From positions 1-57,893 of the forward strand of contig JAAVCX010000039.1 in the NCBI GenBank assembly GCA_014802105.1: a stretch of 57,893 nucleotides of DNA, given 5' to 3'. This document shows, piece by piece, positions 36,275 to 45,331 of this stretch (position 1 is the first letter of the stretch; each line of letters begins with the position of its first letter). The notes below the pieces were generated by a model. It did not search any database and was not told the origin of the DNA. It was given only the letters and a program-made list of their open reading frames with translations. This stretch comes from Bacteroides sp. Its GTDB lineage: Bacteria > Bacteroidota > Bacteroidia > Bacteroidales > Muribaculaceae. The position numbers and the translations under genes are program-made.

Positions 36275-39200
36275 TTAATCTACTCGTTTTAAATTAATGG
36301 CATATATATGATTTTTATCATATTTTATTTGGAATGTGACTTTGTCTTTGTCGTCCATAGCTTCTTTTAGTTTATTACTCTCGTTTTTGCCAATACATAT
36401 GAATCTAAGCTTCTGTCCCGGATTCTTAGCATTAGTAAGATTTTCATTGGGAAAAACTTTGTTTTTCTCACCAGCTATTAACACTCCCGTATAGGTTGTC
36501 TCCGGCTTTGCTTCTACCCATTCCTCTGTGATAGATCGATCTTCTTTATTCTTCATAGTTATGCTCTTTTTAGGGAATTGATTCAAATCAATTTTCCCCA
36601 GAATCTTCGGAGTAGTTCTATTTTCAGAATCAGATATACCAGTATAGTCCTCTGTTGAGATTGTCTTGCTCAGAGACTCTTGTTCAGAAGAGATATCTGC
36701 TGTTTCCAGAGACCATGGTTTCAAGTCAAAATTATAAAGCCCGGGGCCAGCTAACGTAAAGTTGATAGTTGCGTCCTTTATGGTTTTTCCAATATAATCA
36801 GGACCGAATAATTTGCCGCGAAATGATATTTTTTCCAGCTGACCGACCCGTGCTTCAGGTGGATCAACATCGATTATAACCGCATTTTTTTTGCTACATG
36901 AGTCTTTGGGTGATTGTCCTTTGGGGTCTTTGTAGGCATCGTAGAAAGGTATTATTGATTTCCAGGTGTATTTATGATCGTTTCCCAAGACATCTTTCCT
37001 GCGAAAAAGTTCTTCAGATACTAAATTTCCATACTTACGAGTTTTATCAAAACACTCCTTCATAGCTTTCGTTTTTTCTGTATCTGGTGTTTCACTGTTT
37101 ATTAGTATTGCAGAATATGCTACACCTAAATAGTAGTTAGACCACATTATCGAACGTTTAGCAGTAATACCTCCGGATTCTTCTGCGTCCTCAGCGTCCT
37201 TCCTCCAATTATTCAACGCTTCTATAGATGCTTCAAATTCGTACATTTTTGTATATCTGTTAAGCATGAAGAGGTCACGATGAGCATCAAGATCACCTAA
37301 CGCTATTAAGTTCTTGAGGTCATACTTTAAGGCATCGATATCTTTTTGGCGCATGTTATTATAAAGCCTTTCATCAGTGCGCTTTGGCATTGTTTGATTG
37401 TCAGAATCTTTATAATATTGATCCCAGGAATAATTCTTTCGGCAATTAATCAATGCTCTCCCATAATATATCCTTGTGGGAACTGGCTTACATACCGACT
37501 CATTAAATTTTAATTTATATTTTTCAATATCTTTTGCTGTGTGTCCATATATCGCGCTGAGATTTCGTCTAAGGCCTTCAGTGCCTTTGTATTCGGCTGT
37601 ATTTTCGCTGAAATTAAACGAAATTAGAGCTTCAACAGCACGGTCCAAGTACTCAACATAGGGAGTGTAAGGATTATCCTTATCGTTATCGCAAAAAGAT
37701 TTTACAGACGCATTACATTCTTTAATCATTTTACTTTCTTTCGAATGTATCGACGCGCCCAACAATATGGCATATTTATACAAATTGCCAAGACTCATAT
37801 ATCCATACGGACTGGCAATATTTAAATCAATTGATTTCATAAAGAAATACCTACCGTTATTAACATAATCCAAAATCAAATCATTGGATAGACCGGCAAG
37901 ATTATTTTCAAAAGATTGTAAACGGCGCAAGTACAACATTCCATGAATGTGAGCTAAAATTTCATCGTAAGGATAATCGTTTGCTTCTAAAATTTCCTCA
38001 GCTTCTCTTATACACTCTTCAGCCTCCTTGTACAAACTTGCGTTATGTACCTGGTTTTCAAAAGAAGCGGCTTCGAAGAGCAATCTTCCTTTGTGGGCAA
38101 CATAATGCCATTCATTTTCATATTTTTTAATTAACGAGTCAAATATCCTTTTAGCCGTGCTTATTCCGCTCGAGTTGTACGCAAGCCCTATAAGTTTAGA
38201 GAATCGATCAGACAGTTCTTTCCGTTTATCTTTCTCAACAGAGGCTACATACGTATCAGGATTAAACGATTTTTGGGACTGCTGAATAAACATTGAATTG
38301 AGTAATGTTTTTACTGGCTGTTCAGGTGTACCTGATGGTAATTTCATGAGAAACTGATATGACAACTCTGATAGAGGCCATTTTTCCTCTTTACCACATA
38401 GGTGTATTAAAATCTCTCGTGCAAATGCTGAATAACGAGGTGACCAGATCTTCTCATCATGTTCAGATTCGCCAGGTTCCTCTTTCAATAATTTGTATAT
38501 GTGGTTATGATCTTCTGATTTAAACGAAGATTTAAGCGTAAGATATTTACCATTATCATTCCAAATATTTTTCAATACAGAAGCGGTGACGCCTTGATTG
38601 GTAAAGTAGTATGAGAAAGCCACAAACTTTACAAATTCTCGTGAGATTTTACTGAGCTTGTTTAACTCAGTTTCTACATATTTCCCTCGTTCCGGCACAA
38701 TTGTTTCTTTTGTCAAACCTTCATGGTGAATAAAACTCTCGGTAAAGGAATATGGAAAATCAACAACTTCGACATCTTTTCTTTTCTTAATATAGGAACA
38801 GATTTCTTCAATCCGGTTAAGAATTTCTTCAATCCGGTTAAGATTGGAGGAATTAAGAGTTTTTGCTATGAATATTTGTTTATATTTCTCCAAAAAGTAA
38901 CCTTTTTCCTCCTCATTCAACGTAGATGTAAGAAATATGCTATCTAATTGAGCTGCTGATAGAACAGTGGAGTGGATAACTCGCACATGAATAAAATATT
39001 TAGACGAGTTCTTCAATAACTGTTTTAGCTGGTTGTATCTATGGTCATCAATGGTATCTTGTTCTGATATTATGATTATTGGCTTGTTCTTTATTTCATT
39101 GGATTCGGATAAGGCAAATAGTTTATCCTTAGTATTAATAGGATTTTCAAAGTCATTTAAAAAAACTACATATCGCTCCTTAGACATACCTCCATCTGAG

Positions 39201-40774
39201 AGATCGAAAGCCAGTCGACGAGACAAAGTAGTTCCACCCGCTCCCGGTTCATGATAAATAGAAAATGTTTTTCCGATTTCAGCGTCAGACACTTTATTTT
39301 TAAAGCGTTCATATTCTTTCCGCTTTCTAATCACGTCTCTACCTTTCTCTAATTCAGAATATTGAATCTTATGACCACAGAAAAAATCTCTTGTTGAATT
39401 CAGCTGATTATTATCCGGTAATAGAAACGATATTCCTGCAGAATTACAATCTCTAATTATTTCTTTATTCAAGAAAGGACATGTGTTTTCGCTTGAGTTA
39501 ATTGTAGAATTTAATAATCCTGTTACTTCTGCCGCTTCTAAAAACTCTTTAGCGCCAAATTCAAGATATTTGATGCGTTCCTGATCAAGTTTGTTATCAT
39601 CGTCTTCTGTTGCTTCACAAATGAACTCATTCAGTTTGTTGTCATCACCTTTTTTATTCTTGAGAGTTATCAAATGACAGTTTCTATTGAATGATGGATT
39701 ATCTCCATCGGTATAAATTGTATCAAATACACCACTAACAAAGCTCTCAAACATTTTTGCAGAGTTCCCCTTTCGGAGAGTTTCATTAAAATCAATTAGG
39801 ATATAAAAATTATCATTCTTGTTGTTGATCTTCTCTCTCAAAAGTTTTGTAAATTTCTTGATATTTATCTTTTCTCGTTCTCCAAACGGGAAGAACCAGT
39901 TAATCTTATTGGATGATAAATTGAGAGTTGCTTTGTCGGTTATTAACTGAATTGAACTCTCTCCCTTTGTTTTTTTGACGTATGAAAGAAGCTTGTTCCC
40001 CTCATTATTCTGATAGGGATCAAATACGAAATGCCAATTAATTCTTAAAAAGCGTTCCATGTCATCTTCACTGTCAAATCGGTCTGGAGCAAATGCAACA
40101 TATCTAAGTTCATTACGGTTCAGTGGTATACTCTCACATATTTCACATAGATTTAATGTATCTTTCCAAGAGTATGCTTTCAACTGATCTACCTTTTCTG
40201 ATATTCGGTTAAATTTATCTAAAAGACCAGATATACATTCGTTTTCATAAAATTCTTTTGATAAGTTGCTTAGAACATCCTTAAATTTTTCGCAAACGTC
40301 TTTGAATATAAGATATTCATCAGGATTTGTATCTTTAGGGCTTTTTGAGGATGAGTGTGTAGGTTTGCTCACATTCTCGCTATACCAATATTTTGACGTT
40401 TCCACCAAAGGAGAAAATACAGTTTTGCGGATATCATCTCTATTTAATTCTGTATATTCTTTATTTAATTGAACTCCCGCTGCAAACTTTACAAGGTTGA
40501 AGGAATGTACATCTTCTTCTATTTCTTTGACGATTGTCTTTAAGATATACTCATCTGAAAGATGCTTGTTTTTTTGATGAAATAAAATCCCTGCAATTCT
40601 ACATAGATAATCGCAAATATATCTATTGTAACTTAATGGTGTACGCCAAAGAATGGCTTTCCCTTCAGGAGATTTAGTGATGAACAACTGTTCGTTAATC
40701 TTACTTAATTCTGCGTGTATAAGTGACTCTTGCTTGGAAAGAAAATCGTTAAAATCTGTAGGATCAGAAGACAT
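36275..40774 (-). CDS. SAMD9-like STAND NTPase (probable anti-phage protein)
   Basis: The protein has 1499 aa, AT-rich, unlike its neighbours. Residues ~1-230 are an unrecognised helical N-terminal region. A block at ~225-300 (RYVAFAPDRFDSEDDMERFLRINWHFVFDPY) precedes a P-loop NTPase: a Walker A variant HEPGAGGTTLSRRLAFDL (~508-525, Gly where Lys is usual), a Walker B-like PIIIISEQD (~567) and LTSTLNEEEKGYFLEKYKQI. Then come TPR-like helices (~830-1250) and a beta-rich OB/Ig-like C-terminus (VIIDVDPPEARVGQ... to VTFQIKYDKNHIYAINLKRVD). The P-loop and order of domains match my memory of SAMD9/SAMD9L. Such proteins act in innate immunity in animals, and bacterial relatives are predicted defence genes. 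It lies alone downstream of a 26-aa ORF and a terminator. Family assignment is by motif only. Confidence 0.75.
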   Translation of the reverse strand: MSSDPTDFNDFLSKQESLIHAELSKINEQLFITKSPEGKAILWRTPLSYNRYICDYLCRIAGILFHQKNKHLSDEYILKTIVKEIEEDVHSFNLVKFAAGVQLNKEYTELNRDDIRKTVFSPLVETSKYWYSENVSKPTHSSSKSPKDTNPDEYLIFKDVCEKFKDVLSNLSKEFYENECISGLLDKFNRISEKVDQLKAYSWKDTLNLCEICESIPLNRNELRYVAFAPDRFDSEDDMERFLRINWHFVFDPYQNNEGNKLLSYVKKTKGESSIQLITDKATLNLSSNKINWFFPFGEREKINIKKFTKLLREKINNKNDNFYILIDFNETLRKGNSAKMFESFVSGVFDTIYTDGDNPSFNRNCHLITLKNKKGDDNKLNEFICEATEDDDNKLDQERIKYLEFGAKEFLEAAEVTGLLNSTINSSENTCPFLNKEIIRDCNSAGISFLLPDNNQLNSTRDFFCGHKIQYSELEKGRDVIRKRKEYERFKNKVSDAEIGKTFSIYHEPGAGGTTLSRRLAFDLSDGGMSKERYVVFLNDFENPINTKDKLFALSESNEIKNKPIIIISEQDTIDDHRYNQLKQLLKNSSKYFIHVRVIHSTVLSAAQLDSIFLTSTLNEEEKGYFLEKYKQIFIAKTLNSSNLNRIEEILNRIEEICSYIKKRKDVEVVDFPYSFTESFIHHEGLTKETIVPERGKYVETELNKLSKISREFVKFVAFSYYFTNQGVTASVLKNIWNDNGKYLTLKSSFKSEDHNHIYKLLKEEPGESEHDEKIWSPRYSAFAREILIHLCGKEEKWPLSELSYQFLMKLPSGTPEQPVKTLLNSMFIQQSQKSFNPDTYVASVEKDKRKELSDRFSKLIGLAYNSSGISTAKRIFDSLIKKYENEWHYVAHKGRLLFEAASFENQVHNASLYKEAEECIREAEEILEANDYPYDEILAHIHGMLYLRRLQSFENNLAGLSNDLILDYVNNGRYFFMKSIDLNIASPYGYMSLGNLYKYAILLGASIHSKESKMIKECNASVKSFCDNDKDNPYTPYVEYLDRAVEALISFNFSENTAEYKGTEGLRRNLSAIYGHTAKDIEKYKLKFNESVCKPVPTRIYYGRALINCRKNYSWDQYYKDSDNQTMPKRTDERLYNNMRQKDIDALKYDLKNLIALGDLDAHRDLFMLNRYTKMYEFEASIEALNNWRKDAEDAEESGGITAKRSIMWSNYYLGVAYSAILINSETPDTEKTKAMKECFDKTRKYGNLVSEELFRRKDVLGNDHKYTWKSIIPFYDAYKDPKGQSPKDSCSKKNAVIIDVDPPEARVGQLEKISFRGKLFGPDYIGKTIKDATINFTLAGPGLYNFDLKPWSLETADISSEQESLSKTISTEDYTGISDSENRTTPKILGKIDLNQFPKKSITMKNKEDRSITEEWVEAKPETTYTGVLIAGEKNKVFPNENLTNAKNPGQKLRFICIGKNESNKLKEAMDDKDKVTFQIKYDKNHIYAINLKRVD

Positions 40775-40799
40775 GGTATTGACAAATAAAGTTTTTTAT

Positions 40800-40836
40800 A
40801 AAAAATGGGTGACACCCTGATCTGGGAATCACCCAT
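40800..40836 (-). terminator. Terminator/attenuator between the 26-aa ORF and the STAND gene
   Basis: On the minus strand ATGGGTGA (40829-40836) pairs with TCACCCAT (40805-40812), with an inner CCC/GGG pair, and is followed by six T (40800-40805 on plus are A). It ends 26 bp before the STAND start codon, leaving room for a ribosome site only. STAND expression would therefore depend on read-through, or on a weak promoter I cannot see. Confidence 0.85.
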
Positions 40837-40855
40837 GTAATTGGGTGCTACTGCA

Positions 40856-40936
40856 TTACTTTTTATTTTCCTTTAAAAGGGCTTCGATAACTGCAGCGGC
40901 GGCGGTGAGAAGAATTGAAACGAGAGTTTTGTTCAT
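40856..40936 (-). CDS. 26-aa hydrophobic micro-ORF upstream of the STAND gene
   Basis: The minus-strand ORF ATG 40936 to TAA 40856-40858 encodes MNKTLVSILLTAAAAVIEALLKENKK. It has a hydrophobic segment (LVSILLTAAAAVIEALL) flanked by Lys residues, as in small membrane peptides. It is preceded by a leader with a GAGAC(TGGT)GTCTC hairpin (40965-40978) and the promoter at 41075-41105. It could be a leader peptide that tunes the terminator, a small membrane partner of the STAND protein, or chance. Small ORFs are hard to prove by eye. Confidence 0.55.
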   Translation of the reverse strand: MNKTLVSILLTAAAAVIEALLKENKK

Positions 40937-41074
40937 GGGTATAAATTTTTGTGTTATAAATAAAGAGACTGGTGTCTCAGTTAATGTTATTCTGATAAAA
41001 TTTAGTATTTAGTCAAATCCTATCAAAATAATAACACAAAAATGAATGAACACTGTTACAATCCTATTCAAATG

Positions 41075-41105
41075 CAAATTTATTAAGAATAATTGAAAAC
41101 CCAAA
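41075..41105 (-). promoter_or_regulatory. Promoter of the micro-ORF/STAND unit
   Basis: On the minus strand, -7 TAAATTTG (41075-41082) and -33 TTTG (41102-41105) are 19 bp apart: an exact consensus match. It lies ~140 bp upstream of the micro-ORF. A second, weaker candidate is present closer in. Confidence 0.8.
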
Positions 41106-41196
41106 TAAAAATTAAAAAATTAAAGAGTGAAACATTTGCGTGGAAATCGGGGGAAATTCTATGCGTCTTTCTTGAGGTGGTGTCGGAGATTTTTTG

Positions 41197-41204
41197 TATC
41201 TTTG
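41197..41204 (+). promoter_or_regulatory. -7 box of uvrB (possible leaderless transcript)
   Basis: TATCTTTG at 41197-41204 ends 6 bp before the ATG at 41211, so transcription would start at or next to the start codon. A -33-like CTTG lies at 41171-41174, with somewhat long spacing (22 bp). Confidence 0.6.
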
Positions 41205-41210
41205 TAGATT

Positions 41211-43328
41211 ATGGATTTCAAACTCACTTCTCAATATGCCCCTACAGGCGATCAGCCCCAGGCCATAGAGCAACTGGTGCGCGGTATCCGTGAGGGGGAT
41301 CCGGCTCAGACACTGATGGGAGTCACCGGCTCGGGCAAGACTTTCACTATGGCCAATGTCATAGCTCAGGTCGGAAAGCCCACTCTCATCCTCAGCCATA
41401 ACAAGACCCTGGCCGCGCAGCTCTACGGAGAGTTCAAGAATTTCTTTCCCGAAAACTCCGTGCAGTATTTCGTGTCCTATTATGATTATTATCAGCCCGA
41501 GGCTTATATACCCTCTCACGATAAATATATAGAGAAGGATCTCATGATCAACGACGAGATCGAGAAACTGAGACTCTCCACCGTCTCGGCGCTTCTGTCG
41601 GGGCGCAAGGATGTCATTGTGGTCAGCTCGGTGTCGTGTCTCTACGGTATGGGCAATCCTCAGGATTTTGACTCGAGCGTGATCAATATACACCGCGGAC
41701 AGAAGATCACCCGCAATGCTTTCCTGCGCTCGCTGGCCAATTCACTCTATTCGCGCAATGAGATAGATCTGCCGCGCGGCACCTTCCGTGTCAAGGGAGA
41801 CACTGTTGATATACGTCTGGCCTATGAGGAGATACTCGTGCGTGTCACCTTCTGGGGCGATGAAATAGAGTCGATCAAGACTCTCCATCCCTCCGACAAC
41901 ACTTCGCTCGGCACTCACGATGTATTCAAGATCTACCCGGCCAATCTTTTTGTCACTTCGCCCGAGCGTCTGGGGTCGGCAATCGGTCAGATCGAACTTG
42001 ATCTGGGCAACGAGTATCAGCAGTTCATGAAGGAGGGGAAGGAGCTTGAGGCGCGCCGTCTCATGGAGCGTGTGAGCTATGATGTGGAGATGCTCCGGGA
42101 GCTGGGCCATTGCTCGGGTGTGGAGAACTATTCACGCTATTTCGACGGCCGTCAGCCCGGCATGCGCCCGTTCTGTCTGCTCGACTATTTCCCTCGCGAT
42201 TTTCTCACCATTATCGATGAGAGTCATGTCACGTTGCCTCAGTGTCGCGCTATGTTTGGCGGTGACCTCTCGCGCAAGACCAATCTGGTAAACTATGGTT
42301 TCAGACTGCCGGCCGCTCTCGACAACCGTCCGCTACGTTTCGAGGAATTTGAGGCTCTGACACCCCAGGTGCTCTATGTCAGCGCTACGCCTGCCGACTA
42401 TGAGTTGCAGAAGTGTGAGGGCGTGGTGGTGGAGCAGATCATACGACCCACCGGTCTGCTCGACCCGCAGATACTCATGCGCCCCTCGCTCAATCAGATC
42501 GACGATCTGCTCGAGGAGATACAGAAGCGTGTCGACCTCAACGAGCGAGTGCTCGTCACTACTCTGACAAAACGTATGGCCGAGGAGCTCAACGATTACC
42601 TGCTCAAACTCCGCATCAAGGCGGCTTATATACATTCAGATGTCGACACAATGGACCGCATCAAGATCCTCGACGGTCTGCGCGCCGGAGAGTTTGACGT
42701 GCTCATCGGTGTCAATCTGCTCCGCGAGGGCCTTGATCTTCCCGAGGTCTCTCTGGTAGCTATCCTTGATGCCGACAAGGAGGGTTTCCTCAGGTCTCAT
42801 CGCTCGCTGACTCAGACCGTCGGTCGAGCCGCCCGTAATCTCAACGGCACTGTGATCATGTATGCCGACAAGATCACCGACTCCATGCAGCAGACCATCG
42901 ACGAGACTTCGCGCAGACGCTCTCTCCAGCTCGCCTACAACGAGGAACACGGTATCACACCCAAGGCAATCGTCAAGGCCCGCGGATCGATAATCGGGGT
43001 CGATGCCGAAGACCTGCTCCCTCAGGGCAAACCTCAGCAGCACACCGGCTCTCAGGCCGGAAAATCGACAGGTCGGCCGGCACGGCAATCTCAGAGCCCG
43101 GCCCGACGTGGCCCGGCGGTCTATTCCGACGCGCCTATCTCGTCGGTCAATATCGCTGCCGATCCCGTCATGGCCTATCTCTCGGCCGATGATCTGGCCA
43201 AGGTTATCGACAAGCGGCGTCTTGATATGAAACGTGCGGCCGAACAGATGAATTTCATCGAGGCCGCCCAGATACGCGACGAGATTATAGCTATGGAAGA
43301 CACCCTCGCTTCACGTAATAATAAGTAG
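41211..43328 (+). CDS. uvrB: UvrABC system protein B
   Basis: The protein has 705 aa; UvrB is the damage-verifying helicase of nucleotide excision repair. Motifs: Walker A TLMGVTGSGKTFTMANV (~33-49), the beta-hairpin region SYYDYYQPEAYIPSHDKYIEKD (~93-114), TIIDESHVTLPQ, VGRAARNLNG (motif VI) and a C-terminal UVR motif (DMKRAAEQMNFIEAAQIRDEI). A ~60-residue Ser/Pro/Gln-rich linker (QHTGSQAGKSTGRPARQSQSPARR) precedes the UVR motif. Start chosen at MDFKLTSQYAPTGDQPQAI, the standard N-terminus. Confidence 0.97.
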   Translation: MDFKLTSQYAPTGDQPQAIEQLVRGIREGDPAQTLMGVTGSGKTFTMANVIAQVGKPTLILSHNKTLAAQLYGEFKNFFPENSVQYFVSYYDYYQPEAYIPSHDKYIEKDLMINDEIEKLRLSTVSALLSGRKDVIVVSSVSCLYGMGNPQDFDSSVINIHRGQKITRNAFLRSLANSLYSRNEIDLPRGTFRVKGDTVDIRLAYEEILVRVTFWGDEIESIKTLHPSDNTSLGTHDVFKIYPANLFVTSPERLGSAIGQIELDLGNEYQQFMKEGKELEARRLMERVSYDVEMLRELGHCSGVENYSRYFDGRQPGMRPFCLLDYFPRDFLTIIDESHVTLPQCRAMFGGDLSRKTNLVNYGFRLPAALDNRPLRFEEFEALTPQVLYVSATPADYELQKCEGVVVEQIIRPTGLLDPQILMRPSLNQIDDLLEEIQKRVDLNERVLVTTLTKRMAEELNDYLLKLRIKAAYIHSDVDTMDRIKILDGLRAGEFDVLIGVNLLREGLDLPEVSLVAILDADKEGFLRSHRSLTQTVGRAARNLNGTVIMYADKITDSMQQTIDETSRRRSLQLAYNEEHGITPKAIVKARGSIIGVDAEDLLPQGKPQQHTGSQAGKSTGRPARQSQSPARRGPAVYSDAPISSVNIAADPVMAYLSADDLAKVIDKRRLDMKRAAEQMNFIEAAQIRDEIIAMEDTLASRNNK

Positions 43329-43371
43329 CAAGTGCGTTACTGTAACATGATTTATTACCTTTAATCCTGCA

Positions 43372-45300
43372 ATGGCAACTGTACCGGAATATAATAAATC
43401 GGCCTTTCTCCCTACGAGCGTCAAGGAGATGAAAGCCCTCGGATGGGACCACGTCGATGTGGTGCTCTTCTCGGGCGACGCGTATGTCGACCATCCATCA
43501 TTTGGCGCGGCTGTCATAGGGCGTGTACTGCAATCGGCCGGCTATAATGTGGCGATAGTGCCTCAGCCCAACTGGCAAGACGATCTGCGCGACTTCCGCA
43601 AGTTTGGTGCGCCACGTTTATTTTTCGGTGTTTCAGCCGGAGCTATGGACTCGATGGTCAATCATTACACTGCCGCCCGCCGCCGTCGCAGTGACGATGC
43701 CTATACTCCCGGCGGTCGTCACGGAGCCCGACCCGATTATCCAACTGTGGTCTACTCGTCGATATTACGGGAACTTTTTCCCGAGACCCCTATCATAGCC
43801 GGAGGCATCGAAGCCTCCATGAGACGTCTCTCTCATTATGATTACTGGCAAGACCGTCTGCGCCCCTCTCTGCTGCTCGACGCTCCGGCCGATATCATCA
43901 GTTACGGCATGGGCGAGAAGACTATACTCGAGATAGCCCGTCGGCTCGACGCCGGTCAGGGGGTAGGGGAACTTACCATGCTGCCCCAGACAGTGATATT
44001 GACAGCCGATGGCCCGATGGTCAATATAAAAAAAGATGTCGGCATAACGGTTACCGACACTGATATAGTGCTTCATTCTTACGAGCAATGTCTCGCATCC
44101 AAGCGCCGGCAGGCTGAAAATTTCCGCCATATCGAGGAGCAGAGCAACGCTATGAAGGGTAAGACTCTCTGGCAGCGACATGGCGACAAGTGGGTTCGTG
44201 TCAATCCGATGTATCCACCGTTCACAACTGCCGAGATCGATGCCTCGTTTGATCTGCCCTACACCCGTCTGCCCCATCCCCGATATGCCGGGAAACAGAT
44301 CCCGGCCTACGAGATGATACGCCACTCGGTCAATATTCACCGCGGATGTTTCGGCGGTTGTGCTTTCTGCACCATCTCGGCCCATCAGGGGAAGTTCATA
44401 GCCTCGCGCAGCAGGGAGTCTGTGATACGTGAGGTGAAGCAGGTCACACGTATGCCCGACTTCAAGGGGTATCTCTCAGATGTCGGTGGGCCGTCGGCTA
44501 ATATGTACTCTATGGGTGGACGTGATCTCTCTCTGTGTGAGCGTTGCCGGAGACCTTCGTGCCTGCATCCCTCGGTATGTCCCAATCTGAACACCGACCA
44601 TCGTCCGCTGCTTGATCTCTATAAGGCGGTAGATGCAGTCCCCGGTATTAAAAAATCGTTCATAGGCAGCGGTGTGCGCTATGATCTGTCGATGCACCAC
44701 ACGGGTGATCCTGACATAGACCGGGCAAATGCCCGATATAACGAGGAACTGATCACTTCCCACGTCTCCGGTCGTCTGAAGGTCGCCCCCGAGCATACTT
44801 CACCCGAGGTGCTCGAGATCATGCGTAAACCCTCGTTTGATCTCTATCGGGAGTTCTCGCGTTTCTTTGACACGGTCAATTCCCGCGCCCATCTCAAGCA
44901 GCAGCTCATACCTTATTTTATCTCATCCCATCCCGGGTGTCATGAATTGGATATGGCCGAACTCGCTGCCGAGACCAAGGAATTGAATCTACGGCTCGAG
45001 CAGGTGCAGGATTTCACCCCTACACCGATGACGCTGGCCACTGAGATCTACTATACCGGGTTTCATCCTTACACTTTGCGCCAGGTGTTCACCGCTGTGA
45101 CTCCCGAGGCCAAACTGGCCCAACGCAAGTATTTTTTCTGGCATGATCCGGCCTACCGCAATGATATAATCTCATCGCTCAAACGCATGCACCGCACCGA
45201 CTTGTTGCACCGGCTGTTTCCACGCGGTGCGTCCTATCCGACTGTGCCTGTGGTAAAAAGTGGGTTTAATCCTAAACAAACAGGCCGTCGCAGACGTTGA
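43372..45300 (+). CDS. YgiQ family radical SAM protein
   Basis: The protein has 642 aa. It carries an N-terminal domain (SVKEMKALGWDHVDVVLFSGDAYVDHPSFGAAVIGRVL) and a radical SAM core with the CxxxCxxC cluster motif in HRGCFGGCAFCTISAHQG (~323-340), then SRSRESVIREVKQV and VAPEHTSPEVLEIMRKP. A later Cys-rich stretch (CERCRRPSCLHPSVCPNLN, ~385-404) may bind a second cluster or zinc. YgiQ proteins are widespread, and their reaction is unproven. It starts 43 bp after uvrB and may be cotranscribed with it. Confidence 0.92.
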   Translation: MATVPEYNKSAFLPTSVKEMKALGWDHVDVVLFSGDAYVDHPSFGAAVIGRVLQSAGYNVAIVPQPNWQDDLRDFRKFGAPRLFFGVSAGAMDSMVNHYTAARRRRSDDAYTPGGRHGARPDYPTVVYSSILRELFPETPIIAGGIEASMRRLSHYDYWQDRLRPSLLLDAPADIISYGMGEKTILEIARRLDAGQGVGELTMLPQTVILTADGPMVNIKKDVGITVTDTDIVLHSYEQCLASKRRQAENFRHIEEQSNAMKGKTLWQRHGDKWVRVNPMYPPFTTAEIDASFDLPYTRLPHPRYAGKQIPAYEMIRHSVNIHRGCFGGCAFCTISAHQGKFIASRSRESVIREVKQVTRMPDFKGYLSDVGGPSANMYSMGGRDLSLCERCRRPSCLHPSVCPNLNTDHRPLLDLYKAVDAVPGIKKSFIGSGVRYDLSMHHTGDPDIDRANARYNEELITSHVSGRLKVAPEHTSPEVLEIMRKPSFDLYREFSRFFDTVNSRAHLKQQLIPYFISSHPGCHELDMAELAAETKELNLRLEQVQDFTPTPMTLATEIYYTGFHPYTLRQVFTAVTPEAKLAQRKYFFWHDPAYRNDIISSLKRMHRTDLLHRLFPRGASYPTVPVVKSGFNPKQTGRRRR

Positions 45301-45331
45301 TAATTTTAGTTAACCCCCCACACATTCAACT

